Assembly: GCF_018069895.1 (NCBI RefSeq) | Contig: NZ_JAGQDH010000008.1 | Location: 1-64,000, forward strand | Reading direction: 5' to 3' | DNA length: 64,000 bases | Source: Roseovarius autotrophicus | Lineage (GTDB): Bacteria; Pseudomonadota; Alphaproteobacteria; Rhodobacterales; Rhodobacteraceae | In this document: positions 36,152-45,330 of the stretch, piece by piece | Layout of the letters: every line of letters starts with the position of its first letter | Numbering within the stretch: the first letter of the stretch is position 1 | Made by a program: the position numbers and the translations under genes | The notes under the pieces: generated by a model | Seen by the model: the letters and a program-made list of their open reading frames with translations, nothing else | Told to the model about the DNA's origin: nothing | Databases searched by the model: none

Positions 36152-37120
36152 GTGATCAATACAAGATTTGCGAAGTCGATGTATATGACGGCGGCCACAA
36201 TGGGCCTGAGCCTGACGCTGGCGTCTGTGGCAGGCGCTGAAACACGCGTGACGCTGAAATCAGCCTCTTCGACCAGCTCTTATTACGTCATGATGGTGCA
36301 ACTGGGTGAAATGCTCAGCGCGCAATCCGATGGCGCAATCCAGCCAACTGTCGAGGAAAGCCAGGGTTCTGTCCAGAACGTCGCCGAAGCAGGTCGGCGG
36401 CCTGGCGCGTTTCTGTTCACCACACCTCCGAACCTGATTGCCGATGCACAAGCTGGGAAAGCCCCGTTCGAGCAGGGGAATTTCGATAGTATTCGTACGC
36501 TTTTCCCGATGCCTTTCATCACCATTCATCTGGTGGTCCGCGGTGACAGCGATATTCACAGCGTCGCTGATCTGTCCGGACGCAGCTTTATCTCGGGCGG
36601 CACGGGAACGTTTTGTCAACGCCAGGTGGCCTCGATCTTCGAGACGCTGGGCATTGCTGACAGCGTGACTGCACCCGAAATGGAACTGTCAGGCGCACCC
36701 GCGGCCTTGCGCAACAACCAGGTTGACGGCTACGCGACCTGTTCGGCTCATCCGACGCCGCAGGTGCAGGAACTGGCCGCCACGCTCCCCGTGCGTATCC
36801 TGTCCTTCACCGAAGACGAGCGAGCGGCGATCATAGCGGCCAACCCCGGGGCTGGCGCGGTGACTGTTGCAGCCAATACCTATGCGGGGGTGGACGATGA
36901 AATCGCGACCATGGCTGTCCCCGTCGGAGCCTATGCAACCAATATGGACGATGACACTGCGCTGAGCATTGTATCAGCCTTCTGGACGCAGCGCGCGGAC
37001 ATGGCTGACACGAACCCATGGTGGGCGGGCGTAACACCCGATCTGGTGCCGCAACTGGGCGCACCTCTGCACGAAGGCATTGTGGCGTTTTACGCCCAAC
37101 ATGGCGTGGAAATGCCCTGA
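36152..37120 (+). CDS. TAXI-type TRAP substrate receptor
   Basis: A 322-residue periplasmic receptor of the TRAP-associated extracytoplasmic immunogenic (TAXI) family with a Sec signal peptide ending near residue 29 (VAGAE). Typical segments are TLKSASSTSSYYVMMVQLGEML, a central GGTGTFCQRQVASIFETLG loop and LSGAPAALRNNQVDGY. The GTG at 36152 follows GGGGGGAGA at good distance. It works with the fused permease 144 bases downstream. TAXI systems carry glutamate, 2-oxoglutarate and other organic acids; the substrate here is unknown. Confidence 0.82.
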   Translation: MINTRFAKSMYMTAATMGLSLTLASVAGAETRVTLKSASSTSSYYVMMVQLGEMLSAQSDGAIQPTVEESQGSVQNVAEAGRRPGAFLFTTPPNLIADAQAGKAPFEQGNFDSIRTLFPMPFITIHLVVRGDSDIHSVADLSGRSFISGGTGTFCQRQVASIFETLGIADSVTAPEMELSGAPAALRNNQVDGYATCSAHPTPQVQELAATLPVRILSFTEDERAAIIAANPGAGAVTVAANTYAGVDDEIATMAVPVGAYATNMDDDTALSIVSAFWTQRADMADTNPWWAGVTPDLVPQLGAPLHEGIVAFYAQHGVEMP

Positions 37121-37264
37121 GCCTGTACTCCATGGCTGTAGCAGAGTGACATGCACGATCCGGGCGCGCGCCAAACGACGTCAGCGCGCGCCCTTTCCCT
37201 GTAATGCGCATGCGCGAGGTCGAGCTGTGTCGCTTCCGCCTCGATACCCGACATCGGAGACTCG

Positions 37265-39091
37265 ATGAAGCGTCCGTCGTTTTTTGATACTTGGCTAACG
37301 GTCGAGATGGAGGGCCACCGTTTCGGTGTCATTGCGATCGGGTTGGCGGTGTTGTTGGTCGGGTTTCACATGTGGAACGCCTTTGCCGGACTTATTCCAA
37401 ACCTGATCACCCGGCCGGCACATCTCGCCTTGGCATTGCCCTGGATATTCGTTCTGGGCGCGGCAGCGCAGCAGGGGCGGGCCGCATACTGGTCGGGCTG
37501 GGCGTTCCTTGCTGTCGGCTTGACGGTCAGCGCCCTGATCATGCTCAACCGGCGCGATCTTGTTCAGCAATATGGGGCGCTCAGTGGCCCGGTCCAGATC
37601 GTCCTGGCTAGCGCGCTGATTGTGGTGGTTCTGGAAATGGCGCGTCGGGCAATCAAGATCGTTTTGCCCGCTGTGGCGTCAATCGTGCTGGCCTATGCGT
37701 TTTTCGGCGCATTTATTCCCGGAAAGTTCGGCCATGCGGGTATGCCGGCGGACTACTTGCTCGGCACGCTCACCATAACCGAGGGCGGGCTATGGGGCAC
37801 GCTGACCGGAACTTCGGTCGATACCATCGCCATGTTCGTGATTTTGGGCGGGTTCATTTCGGCGGGACAGGCGGGAACGGGGTTCATGGCCTTCGCCACC
37901 CAGATTGCGGGCCGCGCCCGCGCGGGGGCGGCCAAGGTGGCGATCCTGTCATCGGCCTTCTATGGCTCGATTTCCGGTGTGGCGGCGGCCAATACGGCGT
38001 CGACCGGAATGATCACAATCCCGACCATGAAACGCCTTGGCTATCCGCCGCAACTGGCCGCCGCGACCGAGGCCGTGGCCTCGACCGGAGGACAAATCCT
38101 GCCGCCCGTGATGGGGGCAGGCATCTTCGTGATGGCAGAACTGGTGCGCGTCCCCTACACCGAGATCATGGTCGCAGCCCTCTTGCCCGCGATCCTGTTC
38201 TTCATGGCGGCGTGGTTCGGCGTCCATGTCTATGCGCTGCGCACCAATCTGACCGCCTTGCCAAGGGATGCGCTGCCCGGTTGGGCGGTTGTCGCACGGT
38301 CCATGCCGTTCTTCCTGCTGCCCTTCTCGATCCTGGTCGGGACACTTGTGTTCACCAGCTACACCCTTGCCTATGCGGCGGTGTTTGCCACCATCGTGAC
38401 CTGGATCACCCTGATCTTCGAGGCGAATGGGTCACTGTCGTTGCGGGGGTGGTATCGTCGCACATTGCTTGCAGTGGTCACGGCGGCGCAACAGGTTGCG
38501 ATCATCGCGGCGGTCATCGTTTGTGCGGGGATCGTCGTGGGGGTGTTCAACATGACCGGGCTCGGGATCAAGCTGACTTCGCTGATCCTCTCGGCCTCGG
38601 ACGGGCGGTTGTGGATTGCCTTGCTTCTGACAGCCCTGGCCGCACTTGTGCTTGGCATGGAACTGCCCACGACGGCGGCCTATGTGATCTGCGCTGCCGT
38701 CGCCGCGCCAGCGCTTATGGGAATGGGTTTGCCTGACCTGCAAGCGCATCTGTTCGTGTTCTGGTATGCCCTGCTTTGCACGATTACCCCGCCGGTTTGC
38801 GGCAACGTATTCATTGCGGCGGCCATTGCGAAGACGCCATGGTTGCCGGTTGCGGGCAATGCGATGCGCCTCGGGGTTGGGCTGTTCGTCATCCCGCTGG
38901 GCTTTGTGGCCAATCCCGAGATCCTGAACCTGGCGGGAGATCCGATCGCGGCATTGATGACCATGGCCCAGATTGCGCTGGGCTTGTGGCTGATCAGCTT
39001 CGCGGTGATCGGCGCCGCGCGCCAGCCTCTGCTCGAAGCCTTGCGAGTGCCTGCCTTGCCAGCGGGTTTGGCGCTTATTCTCGTGTTCTGA
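37265..39091 (+). CDS. TRAP transporter fused 4TM/12TM permease
   Basis: A 608-residue membrane protein in which the small (DctQ-like) and large (DctM-like) TRAP subunits are fused, as usual with TAXI receptors. The N-terminal helices run to about residue 110. The large subunit contains SSAFYGSISGVAAANTASTG and PTMKRLGYPPQLAAATEAVA, a typical sodium- and substrate-site region, and LVLGMELPTTAAYVICAAVA. It probably drives Na+-coupled uptake. An IS5 remnant follows its stop. Confidence 0.9.
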   Translation: MKRPSFFDTWLTVEMEGHRFGVIAIGLAVLLVGFHMWNAFAGLIPNLITRPAHLALALPWIFVLGAAAQQGRAAYWSGWAFLAVGLTVSALIMLNRRDLVQQYGALSGPVQIVLASALIVVVLEMARRAIKIVLPAVASIVLAYAFFGAFIPGKFGHAGMPADYLLGTLTITEGGLWGTLTGTSVDTIAMFVILGGFISAGQAGTGFMAFATQIAGRARAGAAKVAILSSAFYGSISGVAAANTASTGMITIPTMKRLGYPPQLAAATEAVASTGGQILPPVMGAGIFVMAELVRVPYTEIMVAALLPAILFFMAAWFGVHVYALRTNLTALPRDALPGWAVVARSMPFFLLPFSILVGTLVFTSYTLAYAAVFATIVTWITLIFEANGSLSLRGWYRRTLLAVVTAAQQVAIIAAVIVCAGIVVGVFNMTGLGIKLTSLILSASDGRLWIALLLTALAALVLGMELPTTAAYVICAAVAAPALMGMGLPDLQAHLFVFWYALLCTITPPVCGNVFIAAAIAKTPWLPVAGNAMRLGVGLFVIPLGFVANPEILNLAGDPIAALMTMAQIALGLWLISFAVIGAARQPLLEALRVPALPAGLALILVF

Positions 39092-39184
39092 ACGATCTTT
39101 AACCAACTTCAAAATCGCCACACAAATCGAGGGAGGACCGGGCACGCCCGCAAACATGGCGGTTCGTAGCAGCGCATTTGGCGC

Positions 39185-39360
39185 GAGATACACATTGGTA
39201 TCGACGGGAAAACATTGGAGGTCCGCGCGGTCGAGGTCACCAGCAGCAACATCGGTGACGCGCCCATGCTGCCAGAGCTGTTCGACCAAACCCCGTCCGA
39301 TCAGGACATCGGATCGGCGAGTGCTGACGGCGCGTATGATATGCGCCTGTTCGGCCGAAA
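39185..39360 (+). pseudogene. IS5 family transposase fragment
   Basis: The frame reads IHIGIDGKTLEVRAVEVTSS, then NIGDAPMLPELFDQTPSDQD and ASADGAYDMR, matching the central part of IS5-family transposases around a catalytic Asp (DGAYD). Both ends of the gene are missing and the frame then loses similarity. Confidence 0.78.
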
Positions 39361-39475
39361 TCAGCGCCTTACAGAGAGGCGTCGAACTTTGCCAGCGCGG
39401 CGGTCAGCGGCCGCTTGCGCCTGGACTGAAGGCAAACTGATTTCCGTGCCAGATTGCCTTCAGCCTTGTCATGAT

Positions 39476-39505
39476 AACGGGGCCACCTTCCAAAGCGGCC
39501 CCGTT
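39476..39505 (-). terminator. Hairpin after the haem-module operon
   Basis: AACGGGGCC and GGCCCCGTT form a perfect 9-bp stem around a 12-base loop, 8 bases beyond the DUF2231 stop. No U-tract follows on the minus strand, so it is at most a weak or Rho-assisted terminator, or an mRNA end stabiliser. Confidence 0.45.
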
Positions 39506-39512
39506 GCCCGGA

Positions 39513-40067
39513 TCAAGCCGATTGCTTGCGTCCCGCCATCAGGCCAAGCCCTGCCATGACAACCGCCAGGACGATCAGCAAGGCGACGGTGAGATTGGGA
39601 ACATAATAGGTGGAATAGATTTCCCACCCGAGCATGCGCAGCACATTTCCGACGTCGGTGTAGATACCGACCAGGTGCCCGCCGAGGGTGCCCGTGATAC
39701 CCACGAGTATGACGCCGATGCCAGACAGGATGAGCATCACGAAACGCGTTGTGCCGTGCCAAAGTGCTTCACCCTGCACCTGGCGGGTGATCGCCAGCAG
39801 GGCAAAGTAGGCCAGCGACCATGTTGCCGTCAGCATGTGGTTGCGTCCCATGGGGCTTGAGGACAGCGCCTCCCAGTCCCAGACCAGCAGCCCGACCACA
39901 TAAGCGATAATACCGAACAGAACACCAAGTAACAGAAACAACGGCAAGGCGCGATCCGCGCCGCGACCCAACGGACCGTCATTGACGACCCGCAGAAAGA
40001 TCAACAGTGCCGACGACAGCCACAACGCGATGGGAAAGTGAACGAGAACAACGTGATAGGCGGCCAT
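39513..40067 (-). CDS. DUF2231-like membrane protein
   Basis: A 184-residue protein with about five hydrophobic helices; the opening HVVLVHFPIALWLSSALLI is typical of DUF2231-type integral membrane proteins, some of which are thought to bind haem through histidines. Histidines at residues 5 and 10, in MGRNHMLTATWS and in ALWHGTTRF could be ligands. AAGGAG precedes the ATG at 40067. It follows the haem-binding protein gene after 2 bases, so the two form one operon. A role in electron transfer to or from its partner is likely but unproven. Confidence 0.7.
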   Translation of the reverse strand: MAAYHVVLVHFPIALWLSSALLIFLRVVNDGPLGRGADRALPLFLLLGVLFGIIAYVVGLLVWDWEALSSSPMGRNHMLTATWSLAYFALLAITRQVQGEALWHGTTRFVMLILSGIGVILVGITGTLGGHLVGIYTDVGNVLRMLGWEIYSTYYVPNLTVALLIVLAVVMAGLGLMAGRKQSA

Positions 40068-40069
40068 TT

Positions 40070-41443
40070 TCAGGCTCCTTTGTTTGAAGTGGCAGAGCGG
40101 TTCAGCGCGACACCGAACCCTGCGATGAAGACAACACCGGCCAGAAGCGTCAGCAGCCATTGACGCCGGATCTCATCATTGAATTCGATCTCGATGCCAT
40201 AATTGGTCAACTGTTCCGGGCTGTGGCGGTAGCGAACGGGCACCCCCTCGGCGATACCTTCCGCGCCTGCGTGGGCCTTGGAGTTCAGCAAGGGCCATGT
40301 GACCTGCCCAGGGTAGAACAACGTGACTTCGCTCCAGTTATTCCCCCATTGCGGCCGGTTGCCGGTAAAGCGTTCGGCTGTGATGTCGGCGTCACGGCCC
40401 AAACCCAGGCTCTGCGGCAGCGAGACATAGTGCCAGCGTCCGCCGGTCGCATCGCGGTGGATCGCAAACCCCACGTCGTACATGCCCAGATCGCGCAGGA
40501 TCTTGTCATCCTCCGGTGCCCCGGTGTCGAGCGCGCGCGCCAGGGTCACGTCCCAGTAGCCATCGGCCCAGCGCCCCTTTCCGGGCGCGGAAATGTCAGC
40601 GCGCGAACCCTCGGGTTGGCGCAGGGTCCGGCGCGGAATGACATCGCCATTCTGCCAGGCATGATCGGGGTCGAACGGAACCGTGACGTCAGGGGTCAGC
40701 GCATAGACCTGATCCTGCGTGACATTTCCGGCCATGATGTCATCCCAGCGCAGCGCGGCAAAGCCTACCACTTCGGGATTGAACATCACGTTGGGTTGCG
40801 ACAGGTCCTTGTTCCAGTTGGTTCCATAGCTGGAGCGTCCGCCGTCGCCGGCGCGCTCGATGCCGACGTTCTGGTCATCGGAATAGCCTAGCGGATTCGA
40901 CCGCCCGCCGCGCCAGTGCCACAGATCGAGGAAATACCCTGCCGCACGCAACCGTGCCTGCACATCCTCGGGCGCAACATCGTCCCATGCGCCCAGCCTG
41001 TTGCGCGTTGCGGGCAGGTATTTGGTGACTTCCTCCGGGGCCTCATTGGTCAGCCCCTCCAGACCGGCGCCGACCGTGATATAGCCGCCGTAGCGACCGA
41101 ATTCCGGCACCGACCCGTCATCGAGCATCATCGCTACACGATCTTCATGCAGACCGTCGGGGTTCGAACCCGGCACGGCGTTGCCGCGGCGCTTCCATTC
41201 ACCGTCCTGATAGACCAGAACATCATGAAAGATGCCGGCCCTGTCCGAAGGCCAGCGATACCGAAAGAACATCGTGTCGTTGTTGTAAGCGGCCTGCACC
41301 TGCAAGGGCACGGTCAATGTCTCGGGAATGCTGATGTTGCGCTCTGGATCGTTGACTACAACGCCCGTGCCATGCGTGACCCAACTGATTAGAAACCCAC
41401 CAAGAAAGAGCACGGATGCTCCTGGTAAAAGATACTTGTTCAT
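40070..41443 (-). CDS. Ethylbenzene-dehydrogenase-related haem protein
   Basis: A 457-residue protein with an N-terminal signal or anchor helix (about residues 5-22), a large periplasmic beta-rich domain of the ethylbenzene dehydrogenase gamma-subunit type (haem-binding, PF09459) and a C-terminal membrane helix (about 430-448). Characteristic segments are YNNDTMFFRYRWPSD, LDLWHWRGGRSNPLGYSDDQNV and WADGYWDVTLARAL. Such domains hold haem b and pass electrons to or from DMSO-reductase-family enzymes, but no molybdoenzyme is encoded nearby. GGAGGG precedes the ATG at 41443, and a perfect FNR-type box lies 83 bases upstream. Confidence 0.78.
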   Translation of the reverse strand: MNKYLLPGASVLFLGGFLISWVTHGTGVVVNDPERNISIPETLTVPLQVQAAYNNDTMFFRYRWPSDRAGIFHDVLVYQDGEWKRRGNAVPGSNPDGLHEDRVAMMLDDGSVPEFGRYGGYITVGAGLEGLTNEAPEEVTKYLPATRNRLGAWDDVAPEDVQARLRAAGYFLDLWHWRGGRSNPLGYSDDQNVGIERAGDGGRSSYGTNWNKDLSQPNVMFNPEVVGFAALRWDDIMAGNVTQDQVYALTPDVTVPFDPDHAWQNGDVIPRRTLRQPEGSRADISAPGKGRWADGYWDVTLARALDTGAPEDDKILRDLGMYDVGFAIHRDATGGRWHYVSLPQSLGLGRDADITAERFTGNRPQWGNNWSEVTLFYPGQVTWPLLNSKAHAGAEGIAEGVPVRYRHSPEQLTNYGIEIEFNDEIRRQWLLTLLAGVVFIAGFGVALNRSATSNKGA

Positions 41444-41525
41444 TGTTCTTACCCTCCTTGTACGGGATCCGTGAACCGTTCGTCGCGAACACGAGCCATA
41501 ATGTTCCTCTTTGATTAATCTATCT

Positions 41526-41539
41526 TTGATCCGGATCAA
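41526..41539. promoter_or_regulatory. FNR/FixK-type box, perfect
   Basis: TTGAT-CCGG-ATCAA matches the FNR/FixK consensus TTGAT-N4-ATCAA at all ten positions. On the minus strand a plausible -10, CATTAT (41503-41498), lies where class II activation would put it for a start near 41491. This predicts induction of the haem module at low oxygen. Confidence 0.8.
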
Positions 41540-41589
41540 CAGTGATGGAGATCGTCATCGCGACGCCGGCCGGAGCAGGGACCATCCAC

Positions 41590-41751
41590 ACATCAATCGA
41601 GATGGCCTTCGCAAGGCACAAGTCGCTTATCCGGCGCGCGGCTGCGCGGACATGGAATGACCTCTGGTGCGGTGCCGGTCATGTCTGCGATATCCTCACC
41701 GAGAAAGAGTGCCGCAATCTCTTCAAGGCCGCAGGATGTGAGACCGATTGA
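41590..41751 (+). pseudogene. IS630 transposase C-terminal remnant
   Basis: The frame reads SIEMAFARHKSLIRRAAART and, further on, ECRNLFKAAGCETD before a stop. This matches the C-terminus of IS630 transposases (pattern IEMAFAKLK to ECANYF-AAGY). The catalytic part is missing. It overlaps nothing else and lies between the FNR box and the Hint gene. Confidence 0.75.
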
Positions 41752-41831
41752 ACGCAACACGTCCTGATCTTGAAAGGCTTTTGGGTTCCGGTCGCTCCAA
41801 AGTCTTTCAAGCCGGGGCAAGGTTGCGCGGG

Positions 41832-42917
41832 TCAGTTCGCGTTGGCAATCAGCATGGGCCTTGCCGCTTGCGGTACCCTGAGAGCCACATGGCCCGTCAT
41901 ATCCGTGTTCGCGCAGAGCCTTTCGATGGCCTGCCGTTTGGTCAGGGTTGGCCGACAAAGCGGACCATATCCGTTGATCGGGTCCGCAGCCAGTTCCGGA
42001 AACAAGGCCATTATCTGAAAACGGTGTCCCAGACTCAGGTTGCGGATGGCCATTGGGCCGGGAAAGAAACTCTCGGATTGGACGCCTTCGGCCGTCAGGA
42101 TGGAATGGCGTGCCATGAGCACATGATAGTATCTGACCGTTTGGCACGAGGTGTCCCGACCGATGCCACAATAGCCCTCAAGGCTGAGTGCGGGGGCGAA
42201 GTATTCTTCGATGTCATTCACGAACGCAAAGCTTTGGCGGCAAAGCAACATGCGGTGCTGAGGCGAAACCATCAGGTCGCGATGCGGCAGAGTCCCGTCA
42301 AGCGATCGGGCCGGGATACGCACCGGGCGCAGTTTTTCCGCAGTTCCAGGCCAGGTGTGACGCGTCCACCCGATCCACCGGATTGGCTGAGGACCATCGT
42401 CCCTGGTCATCAACAGGTCTCCGACCCGAAGGTTCTCGACGGCCACAGGGCCGTTGACGGTTTCAAGTCGGGTGCCGTCCACATAGCAGACCGGCACGGG
42501 ATCGGGGGCCGTGTTCAGATTCTCAACGTCGATCCGCCCGAGGCTGAAACTGTCCATGTCTGCCGCGGATGCCTGTTGAAAGGGCATGAAGACAAGAGAG
42601 GTGGTTTCGCCGGGAGCGGGGTAATCGTGCACGGTAATGCGCATGACATCCTCGCCCCGGAACTGGGCTGGAACCTGATTGGCGCCTTTGCTGTTATTCG
42701 TAGGCAGGGTCGCAGACCAGTTTACCGTGAAGCTGTATGTCTGGCCATTGATCGCGACCTGCGTATTCGGGTCGGGCGCGCCGCCAAGCCAAAGATCACC
42801 CTGATCGCCGGATTGAGTTTCGGCAACGAACGTGATCTCGAAAGATGGTTCCCCGGTGAGGTTGATCGCCGGGTTGTTGGCCGTGCTGCTATCTGTTCGA
42901 ACGTAGTAACTGCTCAT
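41832..42917 (-). CDS. Hint-domain protein
   Basis: A 361-residue protein with an N-terminal beta-rich region (residues 1 to about 140) and a Hedgehog/intein-type (Hint) domain beginning at Cys144 or close by in VPVCYVDGTRLETVNGPVAVE, followed by VGDLLMTRDDGPQPIRWIGW and MVSPQHRMLL. Hint proteins of this size are frequent in Roseobacters; self-cleavage at the Cys is expected from the fold, with unknown purpose. No signal peptide is seen. No neighbour suggests a partner. Confidence 0.8.
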   Translation of the reverse strand: MSSYYVRTDSSTANNPAINLTGEPSFEITFVAETQSGDQGDLWLGGAPDPNTQVAINGQTYSFTVNWSATLPTNNSKGANQVPAQFRGEDVMRITVHDYPAPGETTSLVFMPFQQASAADMDSFSLGRIDVENLNTAPDPVPVCYVDGTRLETVNGPVAVENLRVGDLLMTRDDGPQPIRWIGWTRHTWPGTAEKLRPVRIPARSLDGTLPHRDLMVSPQHRMLLCRQSFAFVNDIEEYFAPALSLEGYCGIGRDTSCQTVRYYHVLMARHSILTAEGVQSESFFPGPMAIRNLSLGHRFQIMALFPELAADPINGYGPLCRPTLTKRQAIERLCANTDMTGHVALRVPQAARPMLIANAN

Positions 42918-43263
42918 TTTTACCTGATCAACTTGCCTCGTGAGCGGTCGCTTCGACCGTCTCGTTTTTATTTAAACCTTGTTTATTTTATCCCGATGAT
43001 TGTGGCAAGAAAAAGGACAATCTGCGGGGATCGGCCCGCGTCCTCAGGCCGAGTTCCCCCAAGCTTTATGGGCTGGATAAGGGGCGGCACACGACATGGT
43101 TTCGCTCTTGATGTCGCCGCTTCGAGATCACGACCACAGGCAACAGGGCTCCACGAATCCGGCATCCCTGGATTGCGCGCACGGAGTGTTGCAACCCTGC
43201 GGCAACGTTTCGGTCCATCCGGCACCGGTCGTATCCGGGGCGTGCCGGAGCGGCCACCCATCA
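42918..43263. other. Intergenic region, no gene seen
   Basis: The 346 bases between the Hint gene start and the phaC stop hold the Hint promoter region (AT-rich, about 42960-43010) and a GC-rich part in which no reading frame looks real. The hairpin at 42942-42970 is the only structure noted. Confidence 0.5.
42942..42970 (+). terminator. Possible plus-strand terminator
   Basis: GAGCGGTCG, a CTT loop and CGACCG with CTC form a short stem followed by GTTTTTATTT, in terminator form on the plus strand. No plus-strand gene precedes it apart from the IS630 remnant; on the minus strand the same hairpin would lie in the Hint leader. Confidence 0.35.
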
Positions 43264-45084
43264 TCACATCTGGTGGATATAGCGCCCCGGCGCATCGTCG
43301 AGGGCGGGAAATGACGGATGGTTTCCGGGCGCGCGCGCGGGCACCGGCCCGCCGCTGTGGCGACCGAGCCAGCGGGCCCATTCCGGCCACCAGGAGCCTT
43401 GACGCGGCTCGTGCGCGGCAAGCCATGTATCGGGGTCGCGGTAATGCGCCCCGCTCGGGCGATGACCGATGCGGTAGTGGCGCCCCTTGTGCCCGGGTTC
43501 CGTCAGGATGCCGCCGTTATGTCCGCCTTTCGTCAGCAGGAAATGCATGTCGCAATCGGTGAAAAGCGCGGTCTTGTAGACCGAGCGCCACGGCGCGATG
43601 TGATCGGCTTCGGTGCCCACCACGAAGATCGGTCCGTCTATATCCTTGAGCGCGATCACCCTCCCCTCGACGGCGAACCTTCCCGCCGAGATGCGGTTCT
43701 CCAGAAAGATGCCGCGCAGATATTCGGAATGCATCCGGGCGGGCATCCGGGTCGTGTCGTTGACCCAGACCGAGATATCGGTGGGCAGGTCCGGCTCTCC
43801 CAGGAAATAACGGCGCACCGCGCGTGACCAGATCAGATCCTCGGACCGGATCGCCGCGAAGGCACCCGACATCTGTGGGCGGTCGAGATAGCCCTGCGAC
43901 CACATCAGATCCTCCAGAAAGGCGACCTGGCTTTCGTCGAGGAAAAGCAGCAGTTCCCCCGCCTCGGCGAAATCCACCTGGGCCGCCATCAGCGTGACCG
44001 AGGCCAGCCGCGCATCGCCGTCGCGCGCCATCGCCGCCGTCGCTATCGCCAGAAGCGTGCCGCCGAGGCAATAGCCGTTGGCATGGACCCGTTGCCCCGG
44101 CACCACGGTATTGATCACCTCCAGCGCCTGCATGATGCCTTTGGTGCGATAATCCTCGAGCGACAGCCCCGCGTGCTCGGCCCCCGGATTGCGCCACGAG
44201 ATGCAGAATACCGTATAGCCCTGACCGACCAGCCAGCGGATAAAGGAATTCTCGGGCGAGAGATCAAGGATATAGTATTTCATGATCCAGGCCGGGACGA
44301 TCAGCACCGGCTCGGCCTTTACCTTTGGGGTGGTGGGGGCATACTGGATCAACTCCATGAGTTCGTTTCGATAGATCACCGTTCCGGGCGTGCAGGCCAG
44401 CACCTTGCCAAGCGCGAAGGACTCGGGCACGGGCCGGTGCTCCTGCGCGAGAACATGGCGGGCGTCATCGGCATAATGCGCGGCCCCTTCGATCAGATTG
44501 CGGCCGTGGGTCGCGCGCGTCTTTTCAATGATCTCCGGGTTGCACACGGGGAAGTTCGCAGGCGACACCGTATCGAGAAGCTGCCGCATCACGAAGCCGG
44601 TGCGCTGGGCGTTCTGTCGGCGCAACCCGCGCAGTTCCGAGGTCGCGGTCACCCACCAGTCCTGCGTGGCCAGAAAACCCTGCTGCCAGAGCGCGAAGGG
44701 CGCCTTTTCCCAGCCTTCGTGCGACCAGCGTGTGTCGTAGGGGCCGGGGCGAAAAGGCTTGTCCGCAGCTAACCCGGCCAGCCGCGCCATCGTGTATTGC
44801 GCCAGCTTCGTGCCATTGACCTGTGCCCGTTCGATCAATTCCAACTGCCGCCCCGGCGCGCGCGCCAGATGCAGCGCCCAGTCGCTCCATGCCTCCAACA
44901 TCGCATGAGGGGAAATGCCGGCGGTCAACCGCGCCAGGCTTGCCATCGCGCTGCGGTCGAGGGTCGCGTGGGGATGGCATCTCGGCGCGTCCGTGGGTTT
45001 TGTCGGGGCAGGGGGGCGCACCGGCGGCACCACCGCAGGCAGGGCGGGCGGGCCTTGCGTTTTCGAGCGGGTCTTGCGGGTCAT
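43264..45084 (-). CDS. phaC: Class I PHA synthase
   Basis: A 606-residue polyhydroxyalkanoate synthase that polymerises (R)-3-hydroxyacyl-CoA. The lipase-like box with the catalytic Cys reads HANGYCLGGTLLAIA, and flanking signatures are VPAWIMKYYILDLSPENSF and FVVGTEADHIAPWRSVYK with the catalytic Asp; the late His lies in LTKGGHNGG. The first 60 residues are basic and Pro-rich. The ATG at 45084 is chosen over longer frames on ribosome-binding-site and family grounds. The P-type ATPase gene diverges from it across a region with an FNR-type box. No phasin or depolymerase gene is nearby. Confidence 0.92.
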   Translation of the reverse strand: MTRKTRSKTQGPPALPAVVPPVRPPAPTKPTDAPRCHPHATLDRSAMASLARLTAGISPHAMLEAWSDWALHLARAPGRQLELIERAQVNGTKLAQYTMARLAGLAADKPFRPGPYDTRWSHEGWEKAPFALWQQGFLATQDWWVTATSELRGLRRQNAQRTGFVMRQLLDTVSPANFPVCNPEIIEKTRATHGRNLIEGAAHYADDARHVLAQEHRPVPESFALGKVLACTPGTVIYRNELMELIQYAPTTPKVKAEPVLIVPAWIMKYYILDLSPENSFIRWLVGQGYTVFCISWRNPGAEHAGLSLEDYRTKGIMQALEVINTVVPGQRVHANGYCLGGTLLAIATAAMARDGDARLASVTLMAAQVDFAEAGELLLFLDESQVAFLEDLMWSQGYLDRPQMSGAFAAIRSEDLIWSRAVRRYFLGEPDLPTDISVWVNDTTRMPARMHSEYLRGIFLENRISAGRFAVEGRVIALKDIDGPIFVVGTEADHIAPWRSVYKTALFTDCDMHFLLTKGGHNGGILTEPGHKGRHYRIGHRPSGAHYRDPDTWLAAHEPRQGSWWPEWARWLGRHSGGPVPARAPGNHPSFPALDDAPGRYIHQM

Positions 45085-45256
45085 GGGGCGACGGGCTCCC
45101 TTTGTCTCGGGCGATAAGCGTGATGGGCCTGAGCGGTTCCGGTTTCCGGCAGGGCTGACGTGCAACCGGAGCTGCGCAAGGCGCGGGGGCGGCGGATCGG
45201 CGCGGGTGTCGGCCTGCATATGCCTGACACTCTCGCCTTTTTCCGGCGTCCGGCCC

Positions 45257-45270
45257 CTGATTTGGATCAA
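45257..45270. promoter_or_regulatory. FNR/FixK-type box, one mismatch
   Basis: CTGAT-TTGG-ATCAA matches TTGAT-N4-ATCAA in nine of ten positions. Its centre is 67 bases before the P-type ATPase start; a TSS 41.5 bases downstream (about 45305) would have TATCTA or TCTATG as its -10. It could also serve phaC on the other strand, 173 bases from that start. Confidence 0.7.
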
Positions 45271-45330
45271 ATCCCCGCCTGAAACTGTTATCTATGGTCG
45301 GGTACAGTCAGACGGAACCCCAGCGTGATC

